Source: Actinomycetes bacterium
GTDB lineage: Bacteria > Actinomycetota > Acidimicrobiia > Acidimicrobiales > Palsa-688
DNA: 64,000 nucleotides
NCBI GenBank assembly: GCA_021811865.1
Contig: JAKAQB010000009.1
Span: 15,796 to 79,795 of the forward strand
Direction of reading: 5' to 3'
Below, piece after piece: positions 50,149-60,515 of the stretch (the first letter of the stretch is position 1; each line of letters starts with the position of its first letter). Under the pieces are notes generated by a model. The model was not told the DNA's origin. It saw nothing but the letters and a program-made list of their open reading frames with translations, and made no database searches. The translations under genes were made by a program, and so were the position numbers.

Positions 50149-50853
50149 ATGTCGCTGTACTTCCGGCAGCTCCTATCCGGCCGTGACTTCGCCATCGGCG
50201 ACCCCCTGGCGACCCAGATGGTCAACTACGCCTACGCCGTCGGCGATCGGGAGTCCGGTGAGGCGCTCCTCGTCGACCCGGCGTACGCTGTCGACGACCT
50301 CCTCGGGATCGTGGAGGGGGACGGGATGCGCGTGGTCGGGGTGCTCGTCACCCACCATCACTTCGACCATGTCGGTGGCGAGGTCGCCGGCCAGCATGTC
50401 CAAGGCGTCGCCGAGCTGCTCTGCCGGCTGCCGGTTCCCGTGCACGCCCACCGGGCGGAGGTGGGGCGGATCCTCGCGGCGACGGAGCTGTCCGCCGGCG
50501 ACATCGTCTCCCACGAAGGGGGAGACACGGTTGCCGTCGGGGCGCGGGAGGTGCGTCTCCTGCACACCCCGGGGCACACGCGGGGCAGCCAGTGCTTCCT
50601 CGTCGACGACCTGCTGATCTCCGGGGACACCCTGTTCCTGGAGGGTTGCGGCCGCATGGACCTCGACGACTCCGACTCACGCGCCATGTACGCCAGCCTC
50701 CGAACGCTGGCGTCCCTGCCCGACACCACGGCGGTCCTCCCGGGCCACCGGTACTCGAGCTCCGCCGCGGCGACCATGGCCGCCGTCCGGGAGCTGAACG
50801 TCGTCTACAAGCCGGCGACGGAGGAGGCGTGGCTGGCTACCTTCGCCCGCTGA
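50149..50853 (+). CDS. Metallo-beta-lactamase-fold hydrolase (glyoxalase II-like)
   Basis: 234 residues, ATG 50149. Metal ligands THHHFDHVGG at about residues 68-77, HTPGHTRGSQ (His), SGDTLF (bridging Asp) and LPGHRY (His). The motif set matches the glyoxalase II/persulfide dioxygenase group. Substrate unknown. It is divergent from MerR-TetR regulator 1 across the iteron arrays and convergent with regulator 2. Confidence 0.92.
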   Translation: MSLYFRQLLSGRDFAIGDPLATQMVNYAYAVGDRESGEALLVDPAYAVDDLLGIVEGDGMRVVGVLVTHHHFDHVGGEVAGQHVQGVAELLCRLPVPVHAHRAEVGRILAATELSAGDIVSHEGGDTVAVGAREVRLLHTPGHTRGSQCFLVDDLLISGDTLFLEGCGRMDLDDSDSRAMYASLRTLASLPDTTAVLPGHRYSSSAAATMAAVRELNVVYKPATEEAWLATFAR

Positions 50854-50907
50854 CTGCGGTACCGAAGCAGCGGCGGTCGGCACCGGGGACCGGCCAATGG
50901 AGATGGT

Positions 50908-50970
50908 CGCCGGCGCTGACCGCTCGCCGGCGCTGGCCGCTCGCCGGCGCTGACCGCTCGCCGGCACCGG
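50908..50970. repeat. 17-bp tandem repeat in a convergent gap
   Basis: Three copies of CGCCGGCGCTGACCGCT (one base varies) plus a partial, ending right at the stop codon of MerR-TetR regulator 2. The CGCCGGCG core is itself palindromic. Confidence 0.9.
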
Positions 50971-51900
50971 CTAGAGGGTGGGCCACTCCTCGTCATCGGG
51001 TTCGTCGATGTCGTCGCCGGGCCACACGCCCTCGGGCCAGTCCGGGCCCGTCGCCCACCTGAGGACCGTGGCGAACGCGTCCTTGATGACCGCGATGCCG
51101 GCGGGCAGCGGGTCAAAAGGATCCCCGCCGGCGCCAGCCCCTCGGTCCACGCCGGCGCCGGTCGGGCGGTCGGCGCCGCCGGCCGAGCCGGGGGTGAAGG
51201 GCCGCCCGGCCGCCTCGGCCATCGTCGCCAGCACCCGGCGAGCGAGCTCCTGGCTCGGCTCGTGGCCCTTGGCGGCACGGGCGCCGAGCTCGAGCAGCAA
51301 GGGCATCGTCACCGCGACGAGGCGAGCGAGCTCCGCCGCTGTCTTCTCCGGGGCGCTGGCCACCCCATCTGGGCCGCCGAGGTGGTCGATCGTCTCGGCG
51401 AGGTCGGCTGCCGCCCGGTCGAGCAGGCGCTCGATCGTCGTCGTGAAGATCTCCTCCTTGGAAGCGAAGTGCAAGTAAACGCTGCCCTTGCCGACGTCCG
51501 CGGCCTTGGCGATCTGCCCGACGGTCACCTCGCCGTAGCTCCGGCTGCGGAACGCCTCGGTAGCGGCGTCGAGGAGCCGGTCGCGGACGTCGCCGTCGGC
51601 GTCGGCGGGCGGCGGGCGGCGGGCGGCCCTGCCCGCCAGCAGCCGGGGGAGCTCCCCGGCGATGGCCCCGAAACGCTGCCCCCGGCCGCGGCAGGCCCGG
51701 ATGTACCGGAGGGCGGTGACGTGGCGCTCGTCGTACGCGAAGCGGTTGGAGGAGCGGCGGTCGGCTGCCGGGAGGAGCCCGAGGCGCAGGTAGTGGTGAA
51801 CCGTGCTCGCCGGCACGCCGGTGAGGCCGACCAGCTCGGACAGCGACAGGCGCAGGCGGGAACCCGGCGGCGACGGCGCTCGGCGTGGACTGCTCGCCAT
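50971..51900 (-). CDS. MerR-TetR fusion transcriptional regulator 2
   Basis: 309 residues from ATG 51900. Same two-headed design as regulator 1: MerR-type LSELVGLTGVPASTVHHYLR and NRFAYDERHVTALRYIRACR, then TetR HTH EVTVGQIAKAADVGKGSVYLHFASKEEIF in part. The C-terminus ends in an acidic tail (GDDIDEPDDEEWPTL). The two regulators share most residues in both heads, so they are paralogues. It diverges from the radical SAM remnant at 52041 across a 140-base gap. Confidence 0.88.
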   Translation of the reverse strand: MASSPRRAPSPPGSRLRLSLSELVGLTGVPASTVHHYLRLGLLPAADRRSSNRFAYDERHVTALRYIRACRGRGQRFGAIAGELPRLLAGRAARRPPPADADGDVRDRLLDAATEAFRSRSYGEVTVGQIAKAADVGKGSVYLHFASKEEIFTTTIERLLDRAAADLAETIDHLGGPDGVASAPEKTAAELARLVAVTMPLLLELGARAAKGHEPSQELARRVLATMAEAAGRPFTPGSAGGADRPTGAGVDRGAGAGGDPFDPLPAGIAVIKDAFATVLRWATGPDWPEGVWPGDDIDEPDDEEWPTL

Positions 51901-52040
51901 GGGCTGCCTCCCGGTGTCGGGGTGGGACCCCCGGGCCGGTGGCTGACCGGTCGCCGGTGGTCCCGCGAGTGTACGGCGCAGGCGTCGCCGCGGGATGCCG
52001 GACACGGTGGAAGCGCGGTTTACGGGGTGGCCAGCGGTCA

Positions 52041-52190
52041 ATGGGCGTCCTGCCCGTCCATCCCCATACCCTCATGTGCTCGGAGACCTTCCTGCGCCTC
52101 GAGCCGCTCGGCCTGGAGCGCATCGCGGCCAGCATGCGCGATCACGATGTGCGCATCGCCGACCTGCAGGTCTCCCCCCGTGGAGACGTC
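52041..52190 (+). pseudogene. N-terminal remnant of a B12-binding radical SAM protein, hopanoid methylase-like
   Basis: ATG 52041 opens VLPVHPHTLMCSETFLRLEP followed by LGLERIAASMRDHDVRIADLQV. That is the opening of the cobalamin-binding domain of radical SAM proteins, closest in wording, from memory, to hopanoid C-3 methylases (HpnR). Similarity stops after about 43 residues and the frame runs on without meaning to 52361 inside the HD gene. No radical SAM Cys triad remains. I read it as a deletion scar. Confidence 0.5.
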
Positions 52191-52230
52191 GCTACGATCC
52201 GGGGGAGTGCGTACCGGAGAGCTCGGCTCG

Positions 52231-52758
52231 ATGCGGCACCTGGCGCTTCGTTTCCTCGGCGCGCTGTCGCCGGCGGGCCCCGTGCCCGCCGACGAGGCCT
52301 GGGCTCGTTCCCTGCTGCTCCCCGGCGAGCTGCCGCTGTGGCAGCGCATGTCCGGGCCTGACCGCCGCCACGCCGTCGGCGTCGCCCGGGACACGATCGC
52401 CCGCCTATCCGGCGACGGTGTCCCCGCGACCCGCCCCGTGGCGGCCGCCGCCCTGCTGCACGACGTGGGCAAGGTCGAAGCCGGCCTCGGCACCCTCGCC
52501 CGGGTGGCGGTCACGCTGGCGGCAATGGTGGTCGGCCGTGAGCGGGTGGTCTCCGCCGGGAGCGGGGCCCCAATGAGATCATGGCGGCGGCGGGCTGCCG
52601 CCTACCTCACCCACGACCGGATCGGCGAGCGCCTCCTGCGCCACGCCGGAGCCGATGAGCTCACGGCGACGTGGGCGGCGGAGCACCACCTGGCGCCGCA
52701 GAGATGGACGGTCGCCCGCCCGGTGGCGGAGGCCCTGAAAGCCGCTGACGGCGGCTGA
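52231..52758 (+). CDS. HD-domain protein
   Basis: 175 residues from ATG 52231; GTG 52207 is an alternative. MSGPDRRHAVGVARDTIARL and AAALLHDVGKVEAGLG give the His and His-Asp of an HD metal site, and AAEHHLAP a later His. The family, common in actinobacteria, has phosphohydrolase folds without known substrate. It converges with the DedA gene eight bases away. Confidence 0.85.
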   Translation: MRHLALRFLGALSPAGPVPADEAWARSLLLPGELPLWQRMSGPDRRHAVGVARDTIARLSGDGVPATRPVAAAALLHDVGKVEAGLGTLARVAVTLAAMVVGRERVVSAGSGAPMRSWRRRAAAYLTHDRIGERLLRHAGADELTATWAAEHHLAPQRWTVARPVAEALKAADGG

Positions 52759-52765
52759 AGGCGCG

Positions 52766-53542
52766 TTATCGGGGCGGCTCGTCCGGCGCCCCGGGGTGCA
52801 CCACCCGCACCGCCGAGCCGGCCGGTGGCAACCGGCCGGGCAGGACATCGGCAACGGGGCCCCGAGGACGCTGCGGGGATGGCGCCGCGCTCCCGGCGAG
52901 GCGGGCAGGCCTGCCGGCACGCTCGGCAGCGCTGAAACGCCTGTAGGAGCGCCAGCGGTGGGCGATGACGGCGACGATGGCGAGGGCGGCGAGTGCCCCG
53001 ATCAAGTAGCCGGCGTCGCTGACGCCGTGCATAACAGCGTGCCACTGGCTTCCGAGCCCGTAGCCGATGAGGGCCATGGCGCCGTCCCAGACCAAGGAGC
53101 CAAGGGCAGTCAGGATGCCGAACCGCACGGCGGGCACCTCGGCGACGCCCGCCGGCACGGCCACGAAGTTGCGGATCACGGGCAGGAGCCGGCTCCCGAA
53201 CACCCCCCAGCGGGGATGACGCTGGTACCAGTTCTCCGCCCGGTCCAGGTCGTGGTGGGTGAGGAGGATGTAGCGACCCCACCGGTCGACGAACGCGCGG
53301 CCGGCGTAACGACCGATGAGCCACGCGGCGTAGGCGCCCACGATCTCGCCGGAGGCGCCAACCAGGATCACGCCGGGGAGGCTCAGCTTGCCCGTGAACG
53401 CCAGGTAGCCGGCGAAGCCCAAGGTCAGCTCCGAGGACGTCGGCACGCAGCAGGACTGCATCACCGAGAGGAGGAAGATCGCCAGGTAGCCGGACGACGC
53501 GACCAGAGAGGTCGTGTTGATCAGGGCGAGCACCCATCCCAC
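52766..53542 (-). CDS. DedA-family (VTT domain) membrane protein, second copy
   Basis: 258 residues from GTG 53542. Helical segments LVASSGYLAIFLLSVMQSCC, SRLLPVIRNFVAVPAGVAEV (the conserved FxRhhPxxR-like loop) and ALGSLVWDGAMALIGYGLG. The last about 60 residues are a Pro/Arg/Ala-rich cytoplasmic tail. Likely lipid scrambling/homeostasis. Only distantly like the copy at 28418. Confidence 0.9.
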   Translation of the reverse strand: MGWVLALINTTSLVASSGYLAIFLLSVMQSCCVPTSSELTLGFAGYLAFTGKLSLPGVILVGASGEIVGAYAAWLIGRYAGRAFVDRWGRYILLTHHDLDRAENWYQRHPRWGVFGSRLLPVIRNFVAVPAGVAEVPAVRFGILTALGSLVWDGAMALIGYGLGSQWHAVMHGVSDAGYLIGALAALAIVAVIAHRWRSYRRFSAAERAGRPARLAGSAAPSPQRPRGPVADVLPGRLPPAGSAVRVVHPGAPDEPPR

Positions 53543-53602
53543 GGTAGCGGTGGGCGTCCGTGAGGCCGCCGGTCCTGACCGAAGCTTTACCGGGGAGCGG
53601 CT

Positions 53603-54115
53603 CTAGACGCGGATGCCGAGCTCGTGGAGGCGGCGGCGCATGTCCGCCTCGTCGCGCTCGAAGACCCGAGCCAGGGCCCTCACGTCCTCGTCCCGTATGG
53701 TGATGACGCGCCCGTTGAAGTCGCCGCGCTGGATCTGGATCATGCCGATGTAGCGCCGCACCACGTCGCGCTCGGGCGCCTCCAAGCCGTCGAGGTGGCC
53801 AAGGTCGATGCGCACCGGACCGGTGTCGCCGGCTCCGGCGGCACCGCCACGCAGGCCGACCGCCGCCAGCCCGGAGTCCGACCCGCGGGGCAGCAGCTGG
53901 TCCACGGGGACGGCGTAGAGGCCGGCGAGGCGCTGGAGGCGCAGGACCGATATCACCCGCTCGCCGCGCTCGTAGGCGCCGAGCACGGACGCCTTGAACT
54001 CGCGCTCCGACGCGTCCTCGACGGCCTGGAGCGAGAGGCCCTGCTGGCGGCGGATGTCCCGCAGCCGGCTACCGACCTCCCGGGCGTAGGCCGGGGAGAC
54101 TTCCTCCTCGTCCAT
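53603..54115 (-). CDS. BldD-like c-di-GMP-responsive transcriptional regulator
   Basis: 170 residues, ATG 54115; BldD is 167. XRE-type HTH: VGSRLRDIRRQQGLSLQAVE...KASVLGAYERGERVISVLRL in part, then a C-terminal domain with QRGDFNGRVITIRDED. This contains RGD, eight residues, then RxxD, the exact c-di-GMP-binding signature of BldD. In Streptomyces BldD represses developmental genes when dimerised by c-di-GMP. AGTGACCACACC upstream on the minus strand near 54172-54184 is a weak BldD-box-like site. It follows glgX on the same strand. Confidence 0.9.
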   Translation of the reverse strand: MDEEEVSPAYAREVGSRLRDIRRQQGLSLQAVEDASEREFKASVLGAYERGERVISVLRLQRLAGLYAVPVDQLLPRGSDSGLAAVGLRGGAAGAGDTGPVRIDLGHLDGLEAPERDVVRRYIGMIQIQRGDFNGRVITIRDEDVRALARVFERDEADMRRRLHELGIRV

Positions 54116-54293
54116 GAAGTGCCTCCATAGGGCGTCCTGCCTCCACGAGTGCTCTGGCAGAGCAGCTCCGGTGTGGTCACTCAGCGTAGCGGAAGGGCGC
54201 CGTGGCGGGCAAGAAGAACGCGCAGTGTGGTCGAAATGGTGCCGTGGTCCGGACCTCTGCTTCGCGGATTGCGTGTTTGGGCCGCCGGCAACG

Positions 54294-56423
<2,130 letters not shown>

Positions 56424-56472
56424 GGGGGGGAAAGCTACTCACCGCGTCGCTGGCGGTTGGCAGCCGGGCGCT

Positions 56473-57543
56473 TCAACTCCACCAGAGCGCTGTCGCGATC
56501 ATGGCGTACAGCCCCACCAGCGCCACCCCCTCGATCCAGGTGTACTCCCCGTCGTAGGTCACGACGGTCACGGCCGCCGTCGCGAGGGCCAGGGCCACCA
56601 GCAGCAGGGTGGGGAACACAAGGGTCAGCTGCCGTGGGCCGACGACGTTGCTGACGAGCACGAGCGCGGGTGTGAGGAGCAGGGCGATCTGCAGTGGGCT
56701 CGCCAGTGTCGTCGACACGGCGTAGGCCGGCTTGCCCCGGAGGGCGAAGCGGACCCCGACGGCGTTCTCGACGGCGTTGGAGGCGATGGCGACGATCACG
56801 AGCCCGGTGAACGTCGGGCGGATCCCGAGGACCCGGATCGCGGGCGTGAGCGCGCCGACGAACCAGTCCGAGACGACAGCGGCACTGCCGCTGGCGAGCA
56901 ACAGGGCGCCCGCGGCGAGCGGGAGCGGCACGCCGGCGCGTGGCGGCGCCTCGAGCGCCAGGTCCCCCGGTTCCCGTCGCAACAGCCAGACGACCGACGA
57001 GGCGTAGATGACGAGCAGCACACCGGCGCACACGTCCGAGAGGACGCCCATGTGGCCGGAGGCGAGCGGCTCGAGGTGGGCGGCGAGCGTGGGCACCAGT
57101 AGGGCGGCCACGGCCACGAGGAGGAGCGCCGCGTAGTGCCGGGGCTCATCCGGATCGAAGCGCTGGGCGCCGTGGCGAATCCCGCCCGCTACGAACGCGA
57201 GGCCCAGCACGAGCAGGGCATTGCCGAGGATCGACCCGATCAGGGTCGCCCGGACGACGTCGTAGAGCCCTTGGCGCAGCGCGAAGATCCCGACCAGGAG
57301 CTCCGGGAGGTTGCCGAGCGTCGACTGCAGTATGCCGGTCGGCCCCGGCCCGACCCGCTCGCCGACGGCCTCGATCGACTCCCCGATCACGGCGGCCAGC
57401 GCGGCGAGCGCCAGCCCGGCTACGAAGAAGCGGACCACAGCGGAAGCGCCGCCCGCCTGCGTCGCGCCCGCCCCGGCGGTGAGCACGGCCGCTACCACCA
57501 TGCTCGTGCGAAGGGTCGGGCTCAGGGCGCCGACGCTACCCAA
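56473..57543 (-). CDS. Ca2+/H+ antiporter (CaCA superfamily)
   Basis: 356 residues from TTG 57543, whose GGAGGA is immediately adjacent; ATG 57501 would give 342. Two inverted halves with the ion-binding alpha repeats STLGNLPELLVGIFAL and VIVAIASNAVENAVGV, each with the essential Glu, as in Cax/ChaA proteins, plus GESIEAVGERVGPG. About 11 membrane helices. It exports Ca2+ against protons. Nothing is seen in 57544-57755. Confidence 0.9.
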   Translation of the reverse strand: MGSVGALSPTLRTSMVVAAVLTAGAGATQAGGASAVVRFFVAGLALAALAAVIGESIEAVGERVGPGPTGILQSTLGNLPELLVGIFALRQGLYDVVRATLIGSILGNALLVLGLAFVAGGIRHGAQRFDPDEPRHYAALLLVAVAALLVPTLAAHLEPLASGHMGVLSDVCAGVLLVIYASSVVWLLRREPGDLALEAPPRAGVPLPLAAGALLLASGSAAVVSDWFVGALTPAIRVLGIRPTFTGLVIVAIASNAVENAVGVRFALRGKPAYAVSTTLASPLQIALLLTPALVLVSNVVGPRQLTLVFPTLLLVALALATAAVTVVTYDGEYTWIEGVALVGLYAMIATALWWS

Positions 57544-57755
57544 TCCTCCGCCAGCGGCCCGCCCCCGGCCAGGTGGCAGGAGGGCGAGGGCGGGCCGGGC
57601 AGTGGAATCCCCCCGGCGCGAGCGGATGCGCCGAGGAGTGGTGCCGGGAGGGCGAGCCCGGCACGGCTCTCAGCCTGCCCGCCTGATCTGGGAGGGACCT
57701 GGGAGGAACTTATGAGTTCGCGAAGAACGACCGGCCGCAGCCGCGACGCCGCCGG

Positions 57756-58103
57756 TCAGCCCAGGTGACCGAGCTGGAGGGCGCCGTCACCGCCGCGACG
57801 CAGCGGCGTGGCGCGTAGGACTGCGGCCTTCGGGAGCGGGCCGTAGATGTGGGGGAAGCGCTCGCCATCGTCGGCCGCCTCGTAGCGCAGGGGTACGTCG
57901 AGGCGGTCAGGGTCGATCTCCAGGAGCACGACGTCTTCCCGCCCCCGGTACCACAGGTCCGCAACTCTGCTCACCTGCGTGGCCGTCGAGGCGTGCACGA
58001 AGCCGACCTCGTCCACGCTCCTGCCGATCGTCGACCCGCGGTACGACTCGGAGGGGTCGCTCCAGTCGGCCTCGAGGGCCAGGTGATAGATGGGCTCGCC
58101 CAC
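57756..58103 (-). CDS. DUF952-family protein
   Basis: 115 residues from GTG 58103 with AGGAAGGA upstream. IYHLALEADWSD, GFVHASTATQVSRVAD and the FPHIYGPLP segment are the DUF952 hallmarks (glutathione S-transferase-unrelated, ART-like fold). Function unknown. The tRNA-Cys follows upstream on the same strand. Confidence 0.88.
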   Translation of the reverse strand: MGEPIYHLALEADWSDPSESYRGSTIGRSVDEVGFVHASTATQVSRVADLWYRGREDVVLLEIDPDRLDVPLRYEAADDGERFPHIYGPLPKAAVLRATPLRRGGDGALQLGHLG

Positions 58104-58124
58104 CGGGGAATCCTTCCTGGGGAC

Positions 58125-58199
58125 TGGAGGCGGCGCCCGGGATCGAACCGGGGTACAGGGATTTGCAGTCCCTTGCCTAGACCACTCGGCCACGCCGCC
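58125..58199 (-). tRNA. tRNA-Cys (GCA)
   Basis: Minus strand cloverleaf: acceptor GGCGGCG/CGCCGCC, anticodon loop CTGCAAA giving GCA, T-arm with GGTTCGATC, discriminator T and encoded CCA. Confidence 0.97.
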
Positions 58200-58271
58200 G
58201 CTCTGGCGTCGGCCGACTCTACCCGGCAGGCCCCACGGCAGCCACCGGCTCGGGCATGGGATACTGGGGGC

Positions 58272-58760
58272 ATGGTCAGAGCGGGCAGCGCGTCGCGCAA
58301 GCAGAAGCCGCAGCCGGAGCAGAACCCACCGCGCCCGCCGGCCAAGGGCACAGCGGCACGGGGGCGGATCGAGGCGCCCCGGAGGGAGGACGGCGACGCC
58401 GGCAAGGAAGGCCTGCGCCAGCGCATGGGGCAGCGGGTCATGAGGATCGGTTTCCTCCGCCGGCGGTACGTGAAGCGGGTCATCCGCTACCTCGACAAGT
58501 CCAAGAAGAAGGGCCGGCGCTTGCCTCCTGGGATGATGGAGATGCAGCGCTTCCTGGCGCAGATCCCCAAGGAGGAGCGGGCGCAGCGCCTGGAGGAGGC
58601 CATCGTGGCCCAGCAGTCAGGCGACGAGTTCAACCGCGACCTGCGGCGCGCCGCCGCCAACCAGCAGCGCCGCAGCGGCAAGGGTGCCGGCGGCTACCGC
58701 CCCGGGGCGCCGCCGCGCTCCATCGCGCCCGGACCGCGCCCGTCGAAGAAGCCCCGCTGA
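58272..58760 (+). CDS. Highly basic hypothetical protein
   Basis: 162 residues, ATG 58272. Arg/Lys-rich at both ends, with a conserved-looking helical core FLRRRYVKRVIRYLDKSKKK, then PPGMMEMQRFLAQIPKEERAQRLEEAI. No hydrophobic segment or metal motif. Family not recognised; the codon pattern supports that it is real. RNA or ribosome binding is only a guess from charge. Confidence 0.6.
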   Translation: MVRAGSASRKQKPQPEQNPPRPPAKGTAARGRIEAPRREDGDAGKEGLRQRMGQRVMRIGFLRRRYVKRVIRYLDKSKKKGRRLPPGMMEMQRFLAQIPKEERAQRLEEAIVAQQSGDEFNRDLRRAAANQQRRSGKGAGGYRPGAPPRSIAPGPRPSKKPR

Positions 58761-58819
58761 TCGAGCGGCGGTGCCGGCGACGCCCTGGGGCGGCGAGGGT
58801 GGCTCTGTAGGATCACCCG

Positions 58820-60493
58820 GTGCGCGCCATCCTCGGGATCAACTGCTTCAGCCATGACGCGTCGGCGGCCCTCCTCGTCGATGGCCGCCTGGTGGCCTTC
58901 GCCGAGGAGGAGCGCTTCAACCGGGAGGTGCACACCAAGCGCTTCCCCCACCAGGCGATCGGGTCGGTGCTGCGGCTCGCCGGGATCGACATCTCCCAGG
59001 TGGAGGCGGTCGCCTTCGCCTACCGACCGGGTCTGGACTTCCGCCGGGGTGCCGCCGACGCCGTGCGCCGTCGGGCGCCCAAGCGGCTGGCGGTGCAGGC
59101 CGTCGTCGACGCCCGGCTGGCGGTGAAGCAACGCCAGCTCCGGCGCACCTGGGGCTACACCGGCCCGCTCCACTACGTGGGACACCATCTCGCCCACGCC
59201 GCGTCGACGTTCTTCGCCAGCCCGTTCGAGGAGGCGGCGGTCCTCACCCTCGACCGGGGGGGCGACTTCCTGTCCACCAGCACCAACGTGGGCCGCGCCA
59301 ACCACATCCAGGTGGAGCGCGAGATCCGCAACCCCGACTCGCTCGGCGAGGTGTACACCGCCCTGACCCGGTACCTCGGCTTCTTCGCCAACGACGAGGG
59401 CAAGGTGATGGGGCTGGCACCGTACGGCACCGCCAAGTACGCCGACGAGCTCCGGGACCTGGTGCGGCTCCGCCCGGACGGGACGTTCTCCGTCAACTTC
59501 GCCTGGTTCGGCTACCAGCTTGAGGGCCCGCCGATGTCGGCGGCGTTCGTGGAGCGCTACGGGCCGGCGAGGGTGCCGGAGTCGGAGATCACCGAGCGGG
59601 ACAAGGACCTCGCATGGGCGCTCCAGGACGTCGTCGAGGAAGCGGGCGTGCACGTGGCGCGCCATCTGCGCCGGGCGTCGGGGTGTCGCCGGCTGTGCCT
59701 GTCCGGCGGGTTGGTCCTGAACTCGGTGATGAACACCCGGATCCTGCAGGAGGCCGGCTTCGACGACGTCTTCATCCAGCCGGCCGCCGGCGATGCCGGC
59801 AACGCCCTCGGTGCCGCTCTCTGGGTCTGGCACGAGCACCTCGGCCAGCCCCGCTCCTGGGAGATGGCGCACGCGTTCCACGGCGAGGCGTGGAACGACG
59901 ACGACTGCGAGACGGCGCTGCGGCGAGCCGGGGTCGGCTACGAGCGGGTCGGCGATCCGGCCGACGCCGCCGCCGCCCGCCTCGCCGACGGGAAGGTGGT
60001 CGGCTGGTTCCAGGGCAGGGCCGAAGCGGGGCCCCGGGCGCTCGGGGCCCGCTCGATCCTTGCCGACCCGCGACGGGCGGAGATGCGTGACATCGTCAAC
60101 GAGCGGGTGAAGAGGCGGGAGTGGTTCCGGCCCTTCGCCCCGAGCGTGCTGCACGAACGGGGCGCCGAGTACTTCGAGCGGTACTGGCCGAGCCCGTTCA
60201 TGCTGCTGGTGCTCCCCATCCGCGAGGACAAGCGCTCGGTCATCCCAGCCGTGGCGCACGTGGACGGCACCGGCCGGGTGCAGTCGGTCACCCGCGACAC
60301 CAACCCGCTCTACCACCGCCTGATCGAACGCTTCGCCGGCCGGACCGGGGTCCCCGTCGTCCTCAACACCAGCTTCAACCTCCGGGGCGAGCCGATGGTG
60401 CACCGTCCGGGCGAGGCGGTCGCCGACTTCGAGCGTTCGGCGATGGACTCGCTGGTGATCGGGCCGTTCGTCGCCGACAAGCCCGCCGTCTGA
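58820..60493 (+). CDS. NodU/CmcH-family carbamoyltransferase
   Basis: 557 residues, GTG 58820. N-terminal ASKHA-like domain with NCFSHDASAALLVDG and YVGHHLAHAAS (metal His), TLDRGGDFLST, NDEGKVMGLAPYG; C-terminal YrdC-like domain with AEAGPRALGARSILADPR and NTSFNLRGEP. It transfers carbamoyl from carbamoyl phosphate to a sugar or hydroxyl of a secondary metabolite, cell-wall or nodulation-type glycan. No glycosyltransferase or biosynthetic cluster adjoins it. Confidence 0.92.
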   Translation: MRAILGINCFSHDASAALLVDGRLVAFAEEERFNREVHTKRFPHQAIGSVLRLAGIDISQVEAVAFAYRPGLDFRRGAADAVRRRAPKRLAVQAVVDARLAVKQRQLRRTWGYTGPLHYVGHHLAHAASTFFASPFEEAAVLTLDRGGDFLSTSTNVGRANHIQVEREIRNPDSLGEVYTALTRYLGFFANDEGKVMGLAPYGTAKYADELRDLVRLRPDGTFSVNFAWFGYQLEGPPMSAAFVERYGPARVPESEITERDKDLAWALQDVVEEAGVHVARHLRRASGCRRLCLSGGLVLNSVMNTRILQEAGFDDVFIQPAAGDAGNALGAALWVWHEHLGQPRSWEMAHAFHGEAWNDDDCETALRRAGVGYERVGDPADAAAARLADGKVVGWFQGRAEAGPRALGARSILADPRRAEMRDIVNERVKRREWFRPFAPSVLHERGAEYFERYWPSPFMLLVLPIREDKRSVIPAVAHVDGTGRVQSVTRDTNPLYHRLIERFAGRTGVPVVLNTSFNLRGEPMVHRPGEAVADFERSAMDSLVIGPFVADKPAV

Positions 60494-60515
60494 TCGCCGG
60501 CCCCCGCCGGCGATC

